Notes under the pieces: generated by a model
What the model saw: only the letters and a program-made list of their open reading frames with translations
Databases searched by the model: none
What the model was told of the DNA's origin: nothing
Origin: Alphaproteobacteria bacterium
GTDB lineage: Bacteria > Pseudomonadota > Alphaproteobacteria > Rhizobiales > Hyphomicrobiaceae
Assembly (NCBI GenBank): GCA_022600345.1
Contig: JAHZKP010000150.1
Span: 1 to 35,057, forward strand
Direction: 5' to 3'
DNA length: 35,057 nucleotides
Position numbers and translations under genes: made by a program
Shown: piece by piece, positions 30,030-35,057 of the stretch
Layout: every line of letters starts with the position of its first letter
How positions within the stretch are numbered: position 1 is the first letter of the stretch

Positions 30030-32948
30030 GTGAAAACGAGCATGGTGTATCAGCAGTCATTGACTCCAGATACGGAACTGATTGGTGACTTCCGCATCCT
30101 GGGATTGCTGGGTAGCGGCGGCTTTGCCAACACGTACCTTGCCATGGACCTCACGCTTGGCCGTGAGGTCGCCATTAAGGAATTCTTCCCCTCCGAACTA
30201 GCCGTACGCGCTGATTCCAAGAGCGTTTCGGTCAAAAGCGAAGCCCATGCTTCGCAATTCGAATGGGCGCGCGGGCGCTTCGTCCGCGAAGCCAAGACCC
30301 TGGCGAAGTTCCGCCACCCCAGCGTCGTTCGCGTGTTCCGCGTCTTCAATGCCAACAACACCGCCTACATGGTCCTCGAGTTCGTTCACGGCTCGAACAT
30401 GGAAGCCTGGCTTAAGAAGCGGAATGGGCCGCCGACGCAGGAAGACCTCGATATCCTGCTTCCCCCGCTCCTTGATGCTCTGGAAGTCGTCCACAAGGCC
30501 GGTATCCTCCATCGCGATATCAAACCGGCCAACATCTACATCCGTGAAGGCGACCACCAACCCGTCCTCCTGGATTTCGGCGCGGCCAAATATGCGACCG
30601 CCGCCGACAACGCCAACACCACCGCGGCAATCGTCTCGAAAGGCTATTCGCCTAACGAAGCGTATTCGACGGATGCCCGTCTGCAAGGGCCCTGGACCGA
30701 CATCTACGGGTTGGCAGCCACCGTCTACCGTGCGCTGAACGGCACCGCTCCGCCTGAATCGACATCGCGTATCCTCAATGACGAGTGCATCCTGACCAGC
30801 GATAACGTCGATCTTCAGGACAAGTACCGCCCCGAATTCCTGGCTGCAATCGACGGCGCCTTGGAAGTCATTCCCAAGCAGCGCCCGCAGTCTATCGGCC
30901 AGTGGCGCAAGCAACTGTTCCCCAATATCGATGACCTGGCCCCCTCGCTGAGCCCGCGCAGTGGCACAGCAAGCGATCAGGCCAGCGAACCCGAATGGCA
31001 TCCGCTTTCCGACAGCCCTTCCGATGTTGATACGATCTATTCGCAAAGCCTCGGCAAGTCAGGCGGCTCTCAGGGGCCCTCCGGCGGCACGTTGGGTGAA
31101 CGCTTGGCCGGCCAGCCATCATCTGGCAGCCAGCCATCGGCTGACCAACCCGGGCCCTCAGGCTCGCAAGCCCCTCCGGCAGAGCCCGCCGCCAGGCAAC
31201 CCTCCGAAATCGAAGTCCGCAGCGACAGCAATCCAGGCAGCATTTCAGTTTCTGCAGCCTCGCAACCCACACCCGAAATCAGTGCCGCCGGACAATTGCA
31301 GGCCGGCCAGCCTTCCGCCCCACAGGGCGAAAAGCAGAAATCCGCAGCCGCTCCCGCCGCGGGCCTGACGAAAACGGTGCTCCACACCGCCAAATCACTC
31401 GGCCACGAGGCCAATAGGACCTTCTATCTGGGGCTATTCATGCTGGGGGCTGGCGGCGTTGCGCTGGGCAGTCACCTATTGATGAACCAAGCCGATCCAG
31501 CCCCGGAAGCCAACCAATCGACGCCCGGTTTCGAGCAGGTCGCAGCGCTCAATCCCGCAAAGTCCAACGAAAAGTCGCGCGAGGCCGCCGCCGTCATCGA
31601 GGCCGATAAGGCTCGCAAGGCGAAGGAGGCTGAAGAGGCACGCCTGGCCAAAGAGCGTGCCGAAGAGGCCGAACTGGCCCGCAAGGCCGAAGAAGATCGC
31701 AAGGCTGAAGAAGCCGAACAGGCCCGTATCGCTGAAGAGCGCGCGGCCGCAGCAGCCGAAAAACGCCGCCTTGAGGAAGCCGCCGAACAAGCCCGCCTGG
31801 ACCGCGAAGCAACTGAGCGGGCCCACGCGGCAGCCCAGGCCCGTCGCCGCGCCGCCGAGGAAGAAAAAGAGCGCCAGCAACGCCTTGAGCGACAATCCAA
31901 AGAACAGCGCCTTGCCCGCGAAGCCGCCGAAAAAAGACGCAAAGCCGACGAGGAACGCCGTTTGGCTGAACAGCGCGCGGCTGAAGCCGAGCGTGCCCGT
32001 AAGGAGCAGGAAGAACGCGAGCGGCTTGCCCGCGAGGCTGAGGAGGAACGTCGTCTCGCCCAAGAACGTGCCCAAGAACGTGCCCGGAAACGTGCCGAGG
32101 AGCGTGCCGCTGAACAACGCCGCCTGGCAGAAGCCGAGCGCGCCCGCAAAGAGCAAGAAGAGCGTGACCGTTTGGCCCGCGAAGCCGCCGAGCAAGAGCG
32201 CCGCTTGGCCGAGGAGCGCCGCCAGGCTGAGCAGCGCCGCCTGGCTCAAGAACGCCGCCGCAAGGAACGCGAAGCAGCAAAACAACGCGAGCGCGACGAA
32301 GCCGAACGGGCACGCCTGGCAGAACAACGCCGTTTGGAGGAAGAGTTTGCCCGCGAGCAGGCCGAGCTGGAAGCCGCCGCAATTGCCCACAATTCCGAAT
32401 TCCAGGTCGCCGCCTTGCAGCAGAACGCAGCAATCCCCGATGCCGACCAGCGCCAATCCTATCTGACCCAGATGCAGACGCTGCTGAAGGAACGAAGCTG
32501 CTATGAGGGCAGCGTTAATGGCAGCATCGAAGATACCCAAAGCGCCGTCGACAAGCTGGGTGAGAACAAAAAGCTCAACGCTCCTGAGATCCAGTTGGCA
32601 AGCGCAACGCGCGGCGAGTATGAGGATTGGCTGTCCTGGCTGAGGCCACAAGGTAATAGCCTGTGCGCCGCTCCAACCGTGCGCAAGAAGTTGCCGAAGA
32701 CGAAATTCCGCCCGGTTCCAAGGAAGCGCAAGGTCCTGCCTAAGAAGCGCACCACACCGAAAAAGCGAGTGAAGCCCAGAAAGAAAAAGCGCAAAGTTCT
32801 GCCCAAGAAGAAGAAGCGCAAGGTGTACAAGAAAAAGCGTCCAAAGAAGACCCGCCGGAAGGCCAAGCGCAAATCGAAGCCGAAGCGCAGCCGGAAGTCC
32901 TCATCGAGTTCTTCGAGTGGCAGCAGCCTGCTTCGCGGCGGTCGCTGA
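30030..32948 (+). CDS. Transmembrane Ser/Thr protein kinase with coiled coil and polybasic tail
   Basis: 972 residues. The kinase domain is at about 20-295: LLGSGGFANTY, Lys50 in VAIKEFFP, HRDIKPANIY (Asp163), LDFGAAK (Asp182) and the activation-loop SKGYSPNEAY. It appears catalytically complete. A Ser/Pro/Gln-rich linker (305-460) and one membrane segment (about 465-485) follow. Outside, if the topology is normal, come a 260-residue Glu/Arg/Ala coiled coil (520-785), a PG_binding-like stretch (808-845, MQTLLKERSCYEGSVNGSIE) and Cys824/Cys879. The tail (885-956) has about 46 Lys or Arg in 72 residues, then a Ser run. The GTG start at 30030 and the ATG at 30042 both lack a good ribosome binding site. 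It is divergent from the FHA/PP2C genes and is their likely kinase. The tail and coil are unusual for this family. Confidence 0.93.
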   Translation: MKTSMVYQQSLTPDTELIGDFRILGLLGSGGFANTYLAMDLTLGREVAIKEFFPSELAVRADSKSVSVKSEAHASQFEWARGRFVREAKTLAKFRHPSVVRVFRVFNANNTAYMVLEFVHGSNMEAWLKKRNGPPTQEDLDILLPPLLDALEVVHKAGILHRDIKPANIYIREGDHQPVLLDFGAAKYATAADNANTTAAIVSKGYSPNEAYSTDARLQGPWTDIYGLAATVYRALNGTAPPESTSRILNDECILTSDNVDLQDKYRPEFLAAIDGALEVIPKQRPQSIGQWRKQLFPNIDDLAPSLSPRSGTASDQASEPEWHPLSDSPSDVDTIYSQSLGKSGGSQGPSGGTLGERLAGQPSSGSQPSADQPGPSGSQAPPAEPAARQPSEIEVRSDSNPGSISVSAASQPTPEISAAGQLQAGQPSAPQGEKQKSAAAPAAGLTKTVLHTAKSLGHEANRTFYLGLFMLGAGGVALGSHLLMNQADPAPEANQSTPGFEQVAALNPAKSNEKSREAAAVIEADKARKAKEAEEARLAKERAEEAELARKAEEDRKAEEAEQARIAEERAAAAAEKRRLEEAAEQARLDREATERAHAAAQARRRAAEEEKERQQRLERQSKEQRLAREAAEKRRKADEERRLAEQRAAEAERARKEQEERERLAREAEEERRLAQERAQERARKRAEERAAEQRRLAEAERARKEQEERDRLAREAAEQERRLAEERRQAEQRRLAQERRRKEREAAKQRERDEAERARLAEQRRLEEEFAREQAELEAAAIAHNSEFQVAALQQNAAIPDADQRQSYLTQMQTLLKERSCYEGSVNGSIEDTQSAVDKLGENKKLNAPEIQLASATRGEYEDWLSWLRPQGNSLCAAPTVRKKLPKTKFRPVPRKRKVLPKKRTTPKKRVKPRKKKRKVLPKKKKRKVYKKKRPKKTRRKAKRKSKPKRSRKSSSSSSSGSSLLRGGR

Positions 32949-32957
32949 GACCGAAAG

Positions 32958-32980
32958 GCGTGCCCATGGGGCGCGCTTTT
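32958..32980 (+). terminator. Probable terminator of the kinase gene
   Basis: gcgtgccc-atg-gggcgcgc gives an eight-pair stem (one G-U) followed by four T, ten bases after the stop codon. It has a short T run, so efficiency is uncertain. Confidence 0.65.
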
Positions 32981-33230
32981 CGCGAATTCACCCACTTACC
33001 AATCCGCCTGCAAATGCGGCGCCCTGCCGCAAATGTGCGCCCCCAATGCGGCTCCCCGCCGCACGGGTGTGGCCATCGGGGAACTCTTTAGCCCCCATCT
33101 GCAACTTCAAGGAGTAAAACGGCCACTCCCATTTTGCCGCCCCCGGCGAATCGCATATCCGAGTTGTTAGATCCAGTTCCTGCGTACGCACCAACAGATT
33201 TTCCATGCGCCATTGCGCAGAGGGGGTTCC

Positions 33231-34598
33231 ATGAGAAGCGGACTATACACCGCTCTATTCTTGAGCAGCGCAATCCTGGCATCGGGAGGCGCGTCCGCCG
33301 CCGACCTTGGTGGTGATTGTTGCGCTGATCTGGAAGAGCGCGTCGCCGAGCTTGAAGCGACAACCGCCCGCAAGGGGAACCGCAAGGTCTCCCTGACTGT
33401 CTACGGACAGGTCAACCAGGCTGTGATGTTCTGGGACGACAGCACTGAGAACAACATCTATGTTGTCAACAACAAGGCTTCGACTTCGCATTTCGGCTTT
33501 GAAGGTTCTGCTGCCATCAACTCTGAATGGTCGGCTGGCTTCCGCCTCGAAATCGAAACCGCCTCTGCCAACTCCGACTTCGTCGACCAGGGCTTTGTCC
33601 CAGCAGCACCGGGTGGTTTACTCAGAAATCAAATTGGCGTTGGCGACGAGGGCCGCACCGGTTTGTTCCTTCGCCACGCGCAATGGTACCTATCCAGTAA
33701 ACGTCTTGGGCGACTGACGGTAGGCCAGCAGTCCAATGCCACCGACAACATTGCTGAAATGGATTTGTCGCGCACCTCGGTTGTCTCGCTTTCAAGCGTT
33801 GAGACAGCCAACGAAGGTTTCTTCCTGCGCGATAAGGACACAGGTCTATTAGTCCAGTTTCCAGGAATATTTGCAGCCGCGGGTGCCAACACTTCGCTAA
33901 TGGGCGACCTGTTCCGTGGTAACCTAGACGGTGGTCGCGGCAACCTAGTCCGCTATGACACTCCTGTAATCGCTGGCTTCATTCTGTCGACCGCCTGGGG
34001 CGAAGATGACGACTGGGATATCGGCCTGCGCTACGGCGGTGATATCGGCGACATCAGCATTCGTGCAGGTATCGGCTATCACACTGGCAAAATACTCGAC
34101 ACCGATAACGTTACGTCAGTTGTTGGCGCCAACTCGATCCCTGATCACGAGGAAGTCGTTGGTTCTATCTCGGCTCTGCACAAGCCAACAGGCCTGTTCG
34201 TGACGGTTGCCGGAGGCGGGCGCAACTGGATCGACTCCCCCGTCAGCGGTCTCGAACTGCTGGGTGAAAAATACTTCTACGTCAAATCCGGATTGCTGCG
34301 CCGCTGGTTCACGCTCGGTGACACCGCGATCTACGGCGAATACTACAAAATCTGGGACGTCGGACTTGAATTCGCGGGACCTGCCAGCGTGTTCAATGAG
34401 CGCTTCGACGAAGAGGCCTACGCCTTCGGATTCGGTGTCGTCCAGCACGTCGATGCGGCCGCGATGGAACTCTATCTGGCCTACAAGCACTACGGCGCCA
34501 ACGATATCACCGACTTCTCGAGCCTTGGAGGCGGCGCTCTCACCGACCACGATATCCAGATGGACATCGTCATGGGTGGTGCGCGCATCAAGTTCTGA
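33231..34598 (+). CDS. Outer-membrane porin
   Basis: 455 residues. A signal peptide (about 1-23, cut near ASAADLGG) is followed by a short coiled coil (DLEERVAELEATTARK), the periplasmic trimerisation helix seen in several alphaproteobacterial porins. The first beta strand is VSLTVYGQVNQAVMFWDD. The rest alternates short amphipathic strands and Gly/Asp-rich loops (for example HAQWYLSSKRLGRLTVGQQS) and ends in ARIKF, the terminal Phe recognised by the BAM machinery. It forms a diffusion channel for small solutes; selectivity is unknown. The ATG at 33231 has agaggggg 4 bases upstream; the frame could also begin at TTG 33213. It is monocistronic, with a terminator after it. Confidence 0.92.
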   Translation: MRSGLYTALFLSSAILASGGASAADLGGDCCADLEERVAELEATTARKGNRKVSLTVYGQVNQAVMFWDDSTENNIYVVNNKASTSHFGFEGSAAINSEWSAGFRLEIETASANSDFVDQGFVPAAPGGLLRNQIGVGDEGRTGLFLRHAQWYLSSKRLGRLTVGQQSNATDNIAEMDLSRTSVVSLSSVETANEGFFLRDKDTGLLVQFPGIFAAAGANTSLMGDLFRGNLDGGRGNLVRYDTPVIAGFILSTAWGEDDDWDIGLRYGGDIGDISIRAGIGYHTGKILDTDNVTSVVGANSIPDHEEVVGSISALHKPTGLFVTVAGGGRNWIDSPVSGLELLGEKYFYVKSGLLRRWFTLGDTAIYGEYYKIWDVGLEFAGPASVFNERFDEEAYAFGFGVVQHVDAAAMELYLAYKHYGANDITDFSSLGGGALTDHDIQMDIVMGGARIKF

Positions 34599-34635
34599 TC
34601 GAGCCGAACCGGTACGATTTAAAGACGCAACGATT

Positions 34636-34671
34636 AAAGGGTGCTTCGCTGACAGGCGGTGCACCCTTTTT
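34636..34671 (+). terminator. Terminator of the porin gene
   Basis: aaagggtgc-(16-base loop)-gcacccttt, nine pairs, followed by a T run, 38 bases after the stop. Confidence 0.88.
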
Positions 34672-34743
34672 GCTATGAGTCTGCTGGCCATCCACGCAAG
34701 GCGCTGTAGTGGCAGACGTTTATTTGTCCGCGTTGAATGACGT

Positions 34744-34871
34744 GCCGGAGCGGGTGTCGTCAAGAAGGGCTGATAACAGTTCCTTGATGCTTGCATGGGT
34801 CTCCACCTTCGTGGAGATGACGGAGGTGGGAGTGTTGATTTTGGGTGGCGCTTCGCGGCAGCAGTCACTGC
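34744..34871. repeat. Dispersed hairpin repeat, copy 2
   Basis: Aligns with 1248-1376 over about 128 bp in the same orientation. The hairpin at the variable place is tctccac-cttc-gtggaga, different in sequence but not in position from the one in copy 1. Confidence 0.75.
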
Positions 34872-34969
34872 CCAATGGCGGGAATTACGGTCCGGACCAA
34901 AGGGGATAGGCATGACCTTGGGTAGTGTTGGCGAATGAAGGCGCAAAAAAGAGATTTACCCCCTCCTAT

Positions 34970-35049
34970 CCGCGCCACAATCGCTTAGCCCCTCATGTTG
35001 CGATGGTTGAACTATTGCGGTGTGAAGCCGGGGCTAAACGATGGCGCGG
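34970..35049. repeat. Palindromic element at the right edge
   Basis: The left arm ccgcgccacaatcgcttagc... (34970-34992) and right arm ggggctaaacgatggcgcgg (35030-35049) are imperfect inverted copies around a 37-base centre. The arms resemble those of the element at 11639-11721 (GCGCCA, then CTTAGC). Confidence 0.65.
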
Positions 35050-35057
35050 AGTCCTCC

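Larger units (their letters stand above)
34672..35057. other. Right-edge intergenic region with repeats
   Basis: 386 bp after the porin terminator. No credible gene is seen; a long minus-strand frame crosses it from inside the porin gene. It contains copy 2 of the dispersed hairpin repeat and a palindromic element at the very edge. Confidence 0.55.

Noticed and set aside
31600-32370. Repeated DNA blocks in the kinase gene as a CRISPR or tandem array
   Set aside because: The repeats have no fixed period or spacers and encode a coiled coil.
31476-32651. Long minus-strand frames across the kinase coiled coil
   Set aside because: They arise from the repetitive Glu/Arg/Ala codons of the kinase; the products are Leu/Phe/Gly or Ser/Arg low complexity.
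25126-32948. Type VI secretion system locus
   Set aside because: Only kinase, phosphatase and FHA genes are present; no sheath, tube, VgrG, ClpV or membrane-complex genes are seen.

Overview
The window looks like chromosomal DNA of an alphaproteobacterium. The evidence is GC-rich coding sequence, the block TIGR02300-type gene / aroA / cmk / rpsA / sppA / ihfB / lapA / trpF / trpB that I know from Hyphomicrobiales- and Rhodospirillales-like genomes, a tRNA-Ala(GGC) beside the TIGR02300 gene, and an outer-membrane porin of the alphaproteobacterial type. I cannot name a genus. No plasmid, phage or intact insertion-sequence genes are visible.

Layout. (1) Positions 1-2015 are gene-poor and repeat-rich: one small orphan membrane protein gene, a mosaic of short duplications, a broken copy of a tRNA 3' end, and the intact tRNA-Ala(GGC). 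(2) Positions 2148-11277 are housekeeping: a TIGR02300-family protein, then aroA-cmk (shikimate pathway and CMP kinase, overlapping by one base), rpsA with a long acidic tail and a good terminator, sppA-ihfB, lapA, trpF and trpB. The usual next gene, trpA, is absent. (3) Positions 11278-16036 look like accessory DNA: a TIR-domain protein crossing the inner membrane, a small exported protein, a MarR regulator with a clear operator, a secreted YHS protein and a small membrane protein. Two roughly 130-bp palindromic repeats in opposite orientation bracket this block. (4) Positions 16171-24912 carry metabolic and mixed genes: a PhyH-like dioxygenase, a methyltransferase divergent from a glyoxalase II-like hydrolase, a DUF985 cupin, a large NYN/OST-HTH ribonuclease-like protein, a radical SAM protein, a Glu/Leu-type dehydrogenase and an SPW-repeat membrane protein. 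(5) Positions 25126-32948 form a protein-phosphorylation signalling locus: an FHA-nucleotidyl cyclase fusion, a membrane-anchored PP2C phosphatase, a soluble FHA protein, an exported VWA-like protein with a cytoplasmic FHA domain, and a 972-residue Ser/Thr kinase with one membrane span, a very long coiled coil, a peptidoglycan-binding-like segment and a strongly basic tail. (6) Positions 33231-34598 encode a porin, followed by a terminator and more dispersed repeats.

The most interesting system is the kinase/phosphatase/FHA/cyclase locus. Writer (kinase), eraser (PP2C) and three FHA readers sit together, two of the readers carry TR-I-L or TV-M-L threonine motifs next to their FHA domains, and there are no type VI secretion genes in the window. 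The kinase and the TIR protein share an architecture (cytoplasmic signalling domain, one membrane span, peptidoglycan-binding-like motif plus coiled coil), so both may connect envelope state to cytoplasmic signalling. That link is inference.
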